Assembly: GCA_008360955.1 (NCBI GenBank)
Contig: LUCM01008957.1
Span: 37,324-101,323, forward strand
Length of the DNA stretch: 64,000 nt
Direction: 5' to 3'
From: Fasciolopsis buskii
Taxonomy: Eukaryota; Platyhelminthes; Trematoda; Plagiorchiida; Fasciolidae
Shown: positions 60,501-64,000 of the stretch, piece by piece
Position numbering within the stretch: position 1 is the first letter of the stretch
How the letters are laid out: each line of letters starts with the position of its first letter
Notes under the pieces: generated by a model
Seen by the model: the letters and a program-made list of their open reading frames with translations, nothing else
Database searches by the model: none
Told to the model about the DNA's origin: nothing
Program-made: the position numbers and the translations under genes

Positions 60501-63340
60501 TTTGGAATACACGAACACGCTGTGCCCAGTATGGCTTTCGTCGAGAAAGAAGTTTTGTTGACTATCAGTCTCGAGGTAAAAACAAAAATGAAGCTCTTCA
60601 CAACTTCACAAGATTCGTCTTCTTGTATCCACATCAATGGTTGCACTGGAACGGGTGCTTTGTTGTAAGTACTTGGGCTCTATTATCCAACCTAACGGCT
60701 AAGCCAGAGGCAAGGTTAAGCTCCGCGTAAGCTGCGTCAGAAGGGCAACAAAATTAGCCTACGTTGGAAGCTGTACATTTACCGTGCCGTCGTCTGCCCA
60801 GTCTTTATGTATGCATACGAAACCTGGCCACTAAGGGTAGGTGATACAAATTGGCTAAAACGTTTTGACCATTGGTGCCTCCGCTATATAGCAAAAATCA
60901 GGTGGTACGACTGCCTCTCAAACGTCGCTATGAATCGGCGCCGTATGAACGTCGAACTGCTTTCGTTGTTTCTCCAATGACATCGCCTCCAGTGGTTCGG
61001 TCACGTTCTCCGCCTACCGGAGACGGAATTGTCGAACAGAAGCCTATTTTCGTCACCCTATCCACCTGGAAACGTCGCCAGTTGAATACTTGGGTTAGTA
61101 CTGTTAAGGCGGACATAATCGCCTAGGCCTTCGGTCGGTCTTCGAAGTACGCAACTGGATTTTGCGGTGTGTAGACCTCGCTGCAGATCGCAAAGCATGG
61201 ACGGCTGCAATCAGAGGCATCCAAGAAGCCGACTTATCTTCTTACAGAGGATAGCCACATAAAAGTGTGATAACCAGAAGCTAATAAACGACAGCAAAAC
61301 TTGTAGTGGTTGTCCCAGTTAATTCGATTCCCTCCCCTCATTTATTTACTATGCCTTATTACGTTTTTTACTAAAGTCCGTCACTGCATGCTCGACAGCA
61401 CAATAAGTGAACCTAAAGTTGATTAATCTAATGTAAACGAAAGGTGTGAGCCAGAAAATTCATTTTAAGTAATGGAGACTCTGAATAAAGGTACACCACC
61501 GACTGCAGCACTTATCCTTATTACATGATCTTCCCGGTCGTTTCGTAATGATGCTTGATGAGGCAGTTAGTGAATATTTTCCTTCCTTTTTTTCTGTCAG
61601 AACCAAACAATCTATAGAATTCAGCCACCGTGACGTTTGACTACTTGTTTTCCAATTTTTGTTGGCAGCAACCCGACGTCACATGCGTTAGCGACAATAC
61701 AGAGCGTCTGTATGAGAATATGCGTGAGGCTCGGATACGTCTTGAGGAACAGCGAGGTCATAGGACCGTTGGTACTAGTCCTCCATGCACCGAAATTGCT
61801 GATGTGCTTGCAGGTACAGGGAAGGCGATACTGTCCGGTGGTGCTGCATCTGTCGCGACCAGTCAAGACAGGACCACTTTGGCCACATGGGGCGGATCTT
61901 CTTCAACTGAATCAAGCTCGGGTTCGAATTCGATTGACGGGCCGGCTGAAGATGGTATAAGCTGATTCAGTGGTTTATTGCTTCCGGTCGAGTTAATTAA
62001 GGCTTAATGTTACCCGTATTTTGTATATTTCTCAACTTTGCGTAAAACAAGTGGTCAATAGGATAGCACAAAAGATTGTTTTATAATGAGGCAGTATCAG
62101 TGCCCTACTCGCTTTATGTGTAGAGAGAAAAGGAGGTAACATCGGCTGTGATGCACTCAAAAATTTTCCATGCTAATATTATAAGGGTTTTAGCACTTGC
62201 GCGGTAAAAAATGATATCAGCAAATATAAAGAGTATGTTTATAAGTTTCTCTCTTTATATCTTTGTAGGCTATAATATGCCCAGGGTAAACTTGTCTCAA
62301 CATGAAAAAATGAGATCCTATTCGAGTATGAAAATTCCATAAACTTGTTTGGACGAGTCTTAGGACTTATTCTAGTTTAGATTCGCAAATGCTACCAATC
62401 TCACTTCTTCCACAGAAACACTTATTTTGTCGAATATTTTATCCATGTTTCCGCCTGGATTTAAAGACTGATCAAGGTAGTTGCTCATGCCTAGCTGACA
62501 GTTTTTCTAGACGCGCTCATCTCCATACAATCTAAGTTATCTGCATTTCGTTCTCAAATAAGGCCGTTCTTTCCCACTTTGTTCCTACATTGCTGTTCCG
62601 TTTCAATTGTAAGCAGGTAATTTAATTCCCTGTTTAAATGCCTTTGGAACCCCTTGCTCTTTTTAATTTTTTCGACGCTGTTTCTAGTGACAGTTTAGAT
62701 CAAGGCAAATCCTGGTTTAAGTGTATGCAGTTCATGTTTCTAGGTGCGAAATTAAGAAGCGAACCACTTTATACGACATGTTTGCTGGTGTCTTTCCAGC
62801 AATTACTCTTTCCTTGACCGTCTCAATGCAGTATATACATTTTTTATAGGCGGATTTTTATCATCAGTTTTTTCACTTTGGAACCGTTCATGCTAACCCG
62901 GATGGCACTATCTATCCTTTTTTATCCTGCTCAAGGTACTCCAGTTGCGGCCACTTCGACAGCGCAACTACTCAACGGTCTGACAAACGGGATCTGTGGG
63001 AATCCGGAAACAATCAGAGACGGTAAGACTCCAGATCGTCGAAACGGTCGTCGAGCTGTCGGTGAGAGACAGACTCGTACATCCAAAATCATTCCTTACG
63101 CACCCAATGTGGGTGATCTGCTTGATCCGAGCTCTTTACCTCAGGTTGGTCGTAGCCCATCTCCGCCTCGTGCTGCAGCGGCCAGAGCTTCAGAAACTAC
63201 CGCGGAGTACATCGGTGGACCGCGAAAAACGCTCACATCGCTAGATGAAGAGAGTGCGGCAAAAGGTGATATAAATAGAACTACAATCGAAACGGACAAG
63301 GAGTTTGATCATTCGGTCTGTTACTCCTTACTAACAGAAC
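25250..63340 (+). CDS. PCM1: PCM1-like gene (pericentriolar material 1), 15 exons, both ends open
   Basis: Spliced gene model built from exons 25250?-25493, 25522-25602, 25633-25725, 31610-31909, 31989-32078, 32152-32244, 32875-32940, 33014-33061, 34355-34465, 35449-35575, 45680-45856, 49053-49137, 49351-49720, 61669-61954 and 62936-63340. All introns are GT-AG and all joins keep one frame, giving about 860 codons. The protein is acidic and rich in predicted coiled coil. PCM1 is the scaffold of centriolar satellites, the cytoplasmic granules that bring proteins to centrosomes and cilia. Identification rests on ATWGGS (61882-61899) preceded by a Glu/Arg-rich helix, as I recall for vertebrate PCM1, plus ALQGK and AKKLELAQLKAQ helices in the same order as RALQGRQ and AAKQKLRQLQ. 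No stop or polyA site is seen; exon 15 ends in a donor site, so the gene continues right. Confidence 0.78.
25522..25602 (+). CDS. PCM1: PCM1-like exon 2
   Basis: 27 codons, phase 0 to 0, starting NNDAFISRFEELVSRLENF, amphipathic. It is preceded by an intron of only 28 nt (25494-25521, pyrimidine-rich, ending CCCAG) and followed by donor GTAAGC. Confidence 0.78.
25633..25725 (+). CDS. PCM1: PCM1-like exon 3
   Basis: 31 codons, phase 0 to 0. Strong coiled-coil heptads (EIQNQLDALKEKQEKIRQIL), similar in style to the LQEKKQKMDKLL helix of vertebrate PCM1. The upstream intron is 30 nt. The downstream donor is GTGGGT and opens a 5.9 kb intron holding three LINE fragments. Confidence 0.78.
26340..27250 (+). 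pseudogene. RTE E1 endonuclease domain, split by a SINE
   Basis: APE-type endonuclease: DVCCVSETRIQDSS (catalytic Glu, about 26370-26410), then after the SINE LFVISAYAP, VVVAGDFNAQV (GDFN motif, about 26920-26950), SQIDHISVSF (about 27130) and DSDHALV (about 27220, the terminal SDH). A frame break lies near 26520 and a stop near 27080, both shared with the copy at 39.7 kb. Confidence 0.8.
26631..26803 (-). repeat. tRNA-derived SINE inserted in LINE E1
   Basis: The sequence interrupts the endonuclease between VRLQG and LFVISAYAP. Read on the minus strand it opens with a tRNA-like head: CCAGCGG at the 5' side pairs with CCGCTGG, a GTGGCCAAAGGGATAAGG A-box-like stretch follows, then a perfect B box, GGGTTCGAATTC (about 26742-26753). 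About 100 nt of unrelated body end in AAACATAAAAGATC. The anticodon loop does not fold normally. The same insertion occurs at 40076-40248. Confidence 0.72.
27363..29000 (+). pseudogene. RTE E1 reverse transcriptase and C-terminal region
   Basis: Pieces in order: GKAAGPDDLSS (27738-27770), HRGINLIPVVAKVLASIIL (27918-27975), a deletion of roughly 100 residues near 28010-28020 that removes the F.D...AFD motif A, then GV then R-stop-GCPISPFLFNF (Gln to stop at about 28117), YTDDFVCLFES (motif C, about 28236-28270) and LTIVDRFTYLGSRVS. The C-terminal half includes YCAAVRSVLLYGCERWSMRV. The frame 28139-28657 is open for 172 codons. Without motif A it cannot polymerise. Confidence 0.78.
29243..29794 (+). 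CDS. Unassigned 183-codon open frame between two LINE pieces
   Basis: Starts at the ATG repeat of the E1 tail and runs through a stretch unusually rich in A and C on the plus strand, ending inside the minus-strand RTE fragment. The translation (for example NEAVVRWACEKHVPTTL, GPYNVVILWLTPDLLTKF) shows no domain I know. It may be a chance open frame or unrecognised repeat; the start codon inside a LINE tail argues against a real gene. Confidence 0.2.
   Translation: MMMPIEPFHLFSLTTASWDLVGPKPTVQLHLHEPIHWLKFSRFFLMSSTGHPKPSFNHHPPRTTAYNEAVVRWACEKHVPTTLTDSDSMVVLKTGPYNVVILWLTPDLLTKFHDCYKDDGFQPPKVFAYHLLSTVTFRGHSAIPISPLPIILDSRSITRSHADATGASNYKISVEPSVRVTIR
29759..30555 (-). mobile_element. RTE-class LINE E3, reverse transcriptase core
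   Basis: Opposite in strand to its neighbours. In minus-strand order: CKDHSGISLVGIVSKLFADI (about 30500), NQADFHRGQGCTEQILTL, a stop at about 30346-30348, FLDLKPTFDS (motif A Asp kept), then after a one-base shift the 157-codon frame 29759-30232 with GGVRQGCPLSPSLFNF (motif B), FGYADDAVLLS (motif C, both Asp kept) and DRFGFLGSCIS. This is the best-preserved RT palm in the window, with only one stop and one frameshift. Endonuclease and 3' end are missing. Confidence 0.82.
30550..30900 (+). mobile_element. RTE-class LINE E2, 3' end only
   Basis: Matches the 3' region of E1, E4 and E5: TCACGTCTTG near 30586, SWLETEGYAS-like C-terminus, then TTGTTTAGCGCTGAACGACG followed by a GATGATAATGGTGATGGTGA tail. 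It starts exactly where minus-strand E3 ends. Confidence 0.68.
31610..31909 (+). CDS. PCM1: PCM1-like exon 4
   Basis: 100 codons, phase 0 to 0, acceptor AACAG, donor GTGAGT. Low-complexity acidic and Ser/Thr/Asn-rich sequence (for example EEMNPTNAKEIENVNKTE), probably disordered, flanked by hydrophobic helical ends (ELLSQFRTLF and LNSLVRLSQF). Confidence 0.75.
31989..32078 (+). CDS. PCM1: PCM1-like exon 5
   Basis: 30 codons, phase 0 to 0, helical (CAKLDDLIEDTRRFQSMVD). Acceptor TTCAG, donor GTAAGT; the intron before it is 79 nt. Confidence 0.75.
32152..32244 (+). CDS. PCM1: PCM1-like exon 6
   Basis: 31 codons, phase 0 to 0, helical (FGELRKSFDSLKESYQ). Acceptor TTATAG, donor GTGTGT; the preceding intron is 73 nt. 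Confidence 0.72.
32875..32940 (+). CDS. PCM1: PCM1-like exon 7
   Basis: 22 codons, phase 0 to 0 (TLKTILSFSIHNDENV then Ser/Asn-rich). Good acceptor TTTGCAG; donor GTTTCA is weak, so this short exon is less certain than its neighbours. Confidence 0.58.
33014..33061 (+). CDS. PCM1: PCM1-like exon 8
   Basis: 16 codons, phase 0 to 0 (DIRSEKEIPEELRAAQ). Acceptor AATGCAG, donor GTATTT, preceded by a 73-nt intron. A micro-exon; the phase fits both neighbours. Confidence 0.6.
33950..34300 (+). other. GC-richer island with overlapping open frames, possible extra exon
   Basis: Two plus-strand frames (34000-34299 and 34020-34292) are open through a stretch that is more GC-rich than the surrounding intron. 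The second contains PNENPSRPRHYRCLSAAADS. An in-frame join to exon 9 would need a weak donor near 34283; the frame is already consistent without it. Confidence 0.25.
34355..34465 (+). CDS. PCM1: PCM1-like exon 9
   Basis: 37 codons, phase 0 to 0, helical (LTGLQDFLVTLDRNLESTKE). Acceptor CTTATAG, donor GTAAGT. A (GTT)n-like stretch follows the donor. Confidence 0.75.
35449..35575 (+). CDS. PCM1: PCM1-like exon 10
   Basis: 42 codons plus one base (phase 0 to 1). Very acidic, Gln/Thr-rich (QPDEDEEKQQDGTTEKG), reminiscent of the acidic segments between coiled coils in vertebrate PCM1. Acceptor TTTCTTAG, donor GTATGT. The next intron is 10.1 kb. Confidence 0.75.
35576..39730 (+). other. Left part of PCM1-like intron 10, mostly unannotated
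   Basis: AT-rich intron sequence. At about 37586-37610 TGGCTCAACGGGCTATACAGG resembles a tRNA A box but no B box at the right distance was found. 38150-38360 is a GC-richer island with CCCGGGTTCTCCAAAGG; its overlapping frames look like repeat-derived sequence rather than an exon. Nothing else is recognisable. Confidence 0.35.
39735..41277 (+). mobile_element. RTE-class LINE E4, internally deleted twin of E1
   Basis: 39735-40790 is nearly identical to 26281-27340, including the SINE and the same frame breaks. At about 40790 the sequence jumps from the end of the endonuclease straight to the ORF C-terminus (RPRWLGYVLRMLNAC-like, then APPKEWKKPPGGQQMT), losing the whole RT. It ends with GAAACGTGTAACTCTGGG, a TTTTTAACTCTGAACGATG terminus and an ATG-repeat tail at 41255-41277. 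It lacks 17 nt left of the SINE that E1 keeps. Confidence 0.82.
40076..40248 (-). repeat. tRNA-derived SINE inserted in LINE E4
   Basis: The same SINE at the same site as 26631-26803, with one change in the B box region (GAACTCGCG for GAACCCGCG on the plus strand). Shared position means the insertion preceded the duplication of E1 and E4. Confidence 0.72.
41280..42135. other. Intron sequence, nothing recognised
   Basis: Pyrimidine-rich on the plus strand; short frames only and no match to other parts of the window that I could see. Confidence 0.4.
42140..42868 (+). mobile_element. RTE-class LINE E5, C-terminal part and 3' end
   Basis: Begins in ARAAYAGLKNLWFRP (matching ARAAYAGLKHLWRRP of E1), continues FDDRCLRSIARTGWGDRVSS and the 126-codon frame 42415-42795 with LSRLRWLGHVLRMSN and CVPPKEWKMPCGGQLM, and ends GAAACGTGTAACTCTGG, TTTAACGCTGAACC and an ATG-repeat tail at about 42850-42868. 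Same family as E1 and E4, diverged. Confidence 0.78.
42870..43330 (+). mobile_element. RTE-class LINE E6, C-terminal fragment of a second family
   Basis: Starts at the tail of E5. With frame breaks it reads LAGEELDEVDRSNYLGACLS, VVLYDTGVCSLR and NRFKWLSHMLHMSSD, the standard end of RTE-type ORFs but of a different subfamily from E5. A further fragment of the same kind lies at 51.69-52.04 kb. Confidence 0.62.
43331..45670. other. Intron sequence, nothing recognised
   Basis: AT-rich, short frames on both strands, no domain and no repeat partner found in the window. Confidence 0.4.
45680..45856 (+). CDS. PCM1: PCM1-like exon 11
   Basis: Phase 1 to 1, 59 codons. Contains KAYLAALQGKTASEREEIAR and a strong coiled coil (LLRQRDELALRLDRLK). 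ALQGK matches the ALQGRQ helix of vertebrate PCM1. Acceptor TTTAAAG, donor GTAAGT. A high-quality exon. Confidence 0.82.
46080..46200 (-). repeat. tRNA-like / SINE head fragment
   Basis: On the minus strand ATACGGATTCAAATCCCGTC (about 46117-46136) is a consensus B box within a T-arm-like hairpin (ACGGG/CCCGT type). No convincing acceptor stem, so a SINE or tRNA pseudogene is more likely than a tRNA gene. Confidence 0.4.
46330..46560 (+). repeat. tRNA-derived SINE, family S2 copy 1
   Basis: GAGGTTCGAATCCCAGATC (about 46380-46398) is a good B box. The following body (GTGGTAGACGGTAACTCGCT, then GGTTACCACACCTGAC) resembles the body at 53445-53560, which suggests a SINE family with at least two copies here. 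Confidence 0.5.
47232..48060 (-). mobile_element. CR1/Jockey-type LINE fragment F1, internally deleted
   Basis: Minus-strand order: endonuclease start (IYTCVICIQESWLNPDIADS, catalytic Glu present, about 47760-47820), then almost at once the ORF C-terminal tail (HPLQNDLSKYRSHISTRSAF, RINIYRNSIVPYLARIL, 47400-47560) and a 3' UTR to 47232. Most of endonuclease and RT is missing. 47232-47669 is almost identical to 58065-58502. Confidence 0.7.
48165..48335 (+). mobile_element. RTE-class LINE C-terminal fragment (second family)
   Basis: Translation NWVGDICDCLDTPYDAQTV, SFLAWRCTPEGQLTTWIVTV and KSEI matches the RRPGGQL-TWV-TVKAD end of RTE-type ORFs and the equivalent part of E9 at about 61060-61120 (KRRQLNTWVSTVKADI). 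Confidence 0.55.
49053..49137 (+). CDS. PCM1: PCM1-like exon 12
   Basis: Phase 1 to 2, about 28 codons. Ala run then polar linker (GDKTPKENEKPTEA). Acceptor ATTTTAG, donor AG|GTAAGT. Confidence 0.75.
49351..49720 (+). CDS. PCM1: PCM1-like exon 13
   Basis: Phase 2 to 0, 123 codons after completing an Arg codon. Starts SPLGSSPEPDLEPIM, then a strong coiled coil (LAHLKAKKLELAQLKAQLEL then FRKAEERMAALQLDD) corresponding in position and style to the AAKQKLRQLQDLVAMVQDD helix of vertebrate PCM1. The rest is Arg/Ser- then Glu/Thr-rich linker. Acceptor TACCCAG, donor GTATTT. It precedes a 11.9 kb intron. Confidence 0.84.
49721..51685. other. Left part of PCM1-like intron 13, nothing recognised
   Basis: AT-rich with short frames only. 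No repeat or domain identified. Confidence 0.4.
51690..52040 (+). mobile_element. RTE-class LINE E7, short C-terminal fragment
   Basis: GTCAGCAACACAGATGTTAG and the following GATTGTGTCCTAGG stretch match 43150-43200 in E6. The translation is badly broken. Same subfamily as E6. Confidence 0.48.
52045..53375. other. Intron sequence, nothing recognised
   Basis: AT-rich, no domain, no clear repeat partner in the window. Confidence 0.4.
53380..53620 (+). repeat. tRNA-derived SINE, family S2 copy 2 (degenerate)
   Basis: Body segments GGTCGTAGACAGGCGACTCA and GTTGCCATACCTGCC line up by eye with the 46.4 kb SINE body. The head (CTCTCGGTCGATTG) is a decayed B box. Confidence 0.42.
54140..54290 (+). 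mobile_element. RTE-class LINE C-terminal fragment
   Basis: Broken translation RTVYPVHRLSFCAHFAAAGR and KRCDGHVMTWRRGIK fits the LRMP..RLP.R..FA...W.KRRGGQ.MTWRRGMK end of RTE-type ORFs. Confidence 0.5.
54443..54507. repeat. (TA)n microsatellite
   Basis: An uninterrupted 65-nt TA run (about 32 units). Open frames across it read Ile-Tyr repeats and are not real. Confidence 0.97.
54640..56730 (+). mobile_element. RTE-class LINE E8, decayed but nearly continuous
   Basis: Endonuclease end (SQIYHMAFSSCWRSPVRNC, where the conserved Asp of SQIDH is now Tyr; then STRSQIYH context, 54720-54800), linker (55000-55070), RT start (KHRAMSLIPIVVKILDLI, 55285-55340; HEQQVGLRPGRDCIEQMFTL, 55380-55440; VYPHLKGTFDIFD, motif A Asp lost), GICFAPSKYKV (about 55806), DISLKFEARVYCVAVR (about 56020) and FRCLGHVLRFSNRRLPC (about 56260). 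It ends near 56725 in a degenerate form of the family terminus. Many stops and frameshifts; inactive. Confidence 0.78.
56930..58062 (+). mobile_element. RTE-class LINE E9, 5' part (UTR and endonuclease)
   Basis: 57390-57776 encodes the start of an APE-type endonuclease: TWNVKTLLDTDSQCIFMRT, DVLCLSEVRLP (catalytic Glu), NSGLHGVAIAMNSRAH and VAIISVYTSTA. After a frameshift KNAFYKKLQLLDSRVPIRDM continues; a deletion then joins it to KRYLLTWHSNDGRTAHQID. The 57038-57424 frame upstream has no known domain and may be 5' UTR. The element is broken at about 58062 by fragment F2 and continues at about 59600. Confidence 0.75.
58065..59590 (-). mobile_element. CR1/Jockey-type LINE fragment F2, nested in E9
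   Basis: Same family as F1 but about 680 nt longer. Minus-strand order: CVICIQESWLKPGIADS (about 59290-59340), SIDSIRLHRQDRVSDKKTGG and DIAKYINSF (59200-59282, the GGG.A.Y-type endonuclease motif), further broken sequence, then the same C-terminal tail and 3' UTR as F1 (58065-58502). It interrupts plus-strand LINE E9, so it inserted later than E9. Confidence 0.7.
59600..61260 (+). mobile_element. RTE-class LINE E9, 3' part (linker, partial RT, C-terminus)
   Basis: Resumes E9 after F2: linker (DNVRILFSTIKSDLSEVGID, about 59670), RT fingers (VQANKSNMSSGEDGFPLDIF, about 60245-60303; LLSPLTKLTCRIRDCE), then a deletion of the catalytic palm near 60600, KYLGSIIQPNG (about 60665), and the C-terminus ending CVDLAADRKAWTAAIRG and QEADLSSYRG with a stop at 61251. 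LAADRKAWTAAIR is a typical RTE-family end. It cannot encode an active RT. Confidence 0.76.
61669..61954 (+). CDS. PCM1: PCM1-like exon 14 with ATWGGS motif
   Basis: Phase 0 to 1, 95 codons. A helix DNTERLYENMREARIRLEEQ is followed by a linker and TTLATWGGSSS (ATWGGS encoded at 61882-61899). Vertebrate PCM1 has, as I recall it, a DNELWSEMRRHEMLREEL-type helix followed by a linker and TMATWGGST; this is the main evidence for the gene name. Acceptor TTGGCAG, donor G|GTATAA. Confidence 0.85.
61955..62935 (+). other. PCM1-like intron 14, nothing recognised
   Basis: 981 nt of AT-rich intron between exons 14 and 15, with no repeat or frame of note. Confidence 0.6.
62936..63340 (+). CDS. PCM1: PCM1-like exon 15 (last in window)
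   Basis: Phase 1 to 1, 134 codons plus flanking partial codons. Low-complexity, basic then polar (NGRRAVGERQTRTSK, GRSPSPPRAAAARASE), ending DHSVCYSLLTE. Acceptor CTCAAG, donor C|GTGAGT, so another exon must follow beyond the window. Confidence 0.8.
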
Positions 63341-63912
63341 GTGAGTATTCACGCTGTTTGATGTCCTTCTGTGGGTGCCACTCTAATTTTTTTCGTGATT
63401 TGTCAATAGGTTAGCCTTTTGGATCCAATCCAGTTGGGTTTTTGTAACCACGACACGCTTCTCCATAAGCTGAGAAATAGGATTCGGTCATCTTTCAAAA
63501 CTATCGTCTTATCTGGAAATAGGCAACATCCTTAATTCATGGTTTTTATCTATGTCACTTTTCATTCCTTATTAGTTTTTTTTAGTGAGTTCAGTGTTTT
63601 GTTAGACTAGTTGTTTAATTGACACGACTTCCTTCGTGTTTTTAAAAGTCTTACCGTCAACTCGAGGCATTTGAATCAAGATGCTGTGCATAATGTATTT
63701 GAAAGCTTTTAGCATATATTACAACGACCTTGGTGGTAAAGGTGTTCACCTTAAGTTATACCCTAGAATCACATTCTATTGATGAATGTTAGTATTGATT
63801 TTCTCCGGATCCTTGAGTTTTACGTTATTTTACTAGTAGGAGATTGAATGTTTACATGAAATAATTCACCATGTGATATCATCACTCAACTCACCATAAA
63901 GAAACCATGGAA

Positions 63913-63957
63913 GCACTGTACAGCTGTTTCATCCTTGTTAGGAATCATCAGCAGTGC
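63913..63957 (-). ncRNA. Hammerhead ribozyme, short helix III
   Basis: Minus-strand reading: helix I 5' strand GCACTG (63957-63952), core CTGATGA (63951-63945), helix II TTCCT-AACA-AGGAT (63944-63931), core GAA (63930-63928), a 2-bp helix III AC/GT closed by AGCT (63927-63920), cleavage base A (63919) and helix I 3' strand CAGTGC (63918-63913). Helix I pairs perfectly over 6 bp. All core positions match the consensus, and the cleavage triplet is GUA, an allowed NUH. The one defect is a U-U mismatch at the base of helix II, normally G-C, which may weaken cleavage. A 2-bp helix III is typical of retrotransposon hammerheads. Confidence 0.82.
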
Positions 63958-63977
63958 ATATCCACCGCGCCCCAACT

Positions 63978-63990
63978 GGGACGCGAACCC
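63978..63990 (-). promoter_or_regulatory. RNA polymerase III B box of the Sm-alpha-like SINE
   Basis: GGGTTCGCGTCCC on the minus strand matches the B-box consensus GGTTCRANNCC closely (one change) and lies about 20 nt upstream of the hammerhead. Its A box partner is beyond the window. Confidence 0.7.
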
Positions 63991-64000
63991 GGGACGAACG

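Larger units (their letters stand above)
63880..64000 (-). repeat. Sm-alpha-like SINE with hammerhead ribozyme (cut by window edge)
   Basis: Minus-strand order from the edge: a Pol III B box (63978-63990), a short spacer, a hammerhead ribozyme (63957-63913), then TTCCATGGTTTCTTTATGGT. Schistosome Sm-alpha repeats have this layout: tRNA-like Pol III promoter followed by a self-cleaving hammerhead. The A box would lie outside the window. It sits in the intron after PCM1-like exon 15, antisense to the gene. Confidence 0.75.

Overview
This window looks like a flatworm nuclear genome, most likely a digenean trematode with a large, repeat-rich genome. Reasons: one protein-coding gene with 15 recognisable exons is spread over 38 kb, with introns from 28 nt to about 12 kb; the introns and the left flank are full of decayed CR1/Jockey-class and RTE-class LINEs of the type common in trematodes; and the right edge carries a tRNA-derived SINE with a hammerhead ribozyme fold, as in the schistosome Sm-alpha family. 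I see no rRNA genes, no functional tRNA, no CRISPR and no bacterial-type operons. A 25-N assembly gap lies at 9453-9477.

Layout. (1) 1-25 kb is a graveyard of CR1/Jockey-class LINEs, every recognisable piece reading on the minus strand. The left edge holds the freshest copy: an uninterrupted 571-codon ORF1 (386-2101), then the start of the ORF2 endonuclease running off the window. Older fragments follow at about 4.2-5.2, 8.4-11.6, 11.6-14.0, 19.9-20.2, 21.8-22.6 and 24.1-24.8 kb, with related 3' flank blocks at about 3.5, 7.2 and 23.4 kb.

(2) 25.25-63.34 kb is one plus-strand gene that I identify as the trematode PCM1 (pericentriolar material 1) orthologue. Its exons join in a single consistent reading frame (phases 0,0,0,0,0,0,0,0,0,1,1,2,0,1,1), are coiled-coil rich, and include an ATWGGS motif that I recall from animal PCM1. 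The product scaffolds centriolar satellites. The visible part is about 860 codons; both ends of the protein probably lie outside.

(3) The long introns of that gene are packed with RTE-class LINE remnants, mostly on the plus strand (26.3-29.2, 30.55-30.9, 39.7-41.3, 42.1-43.3, 48.2, 51.7-52.0, 54.1-56.7, 57.0-61.3 kb), one minus-strand RTE piece with the best-kept reverse transcriptase palm (29.8-30.55 kb), two minus-strand CR1/Jockey-type fragments (47.2-48.1 and 58.1-59.6 kb, the second nested inside an RTE element), and several tRNA-derived SINEs.

(4) 63.88-64.0 kb is a minus-strand Sm-alpha-like SINE with a Pol III B box and a hammerhead ribozyme.

No LINE here looks able to move by itself: reading frames are broken or the RT core is deleted. 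The left-edge element cannot be judged because most of its ORF2 is outside. All similarities between copies were judged by eye, so element boundaries are approximate.
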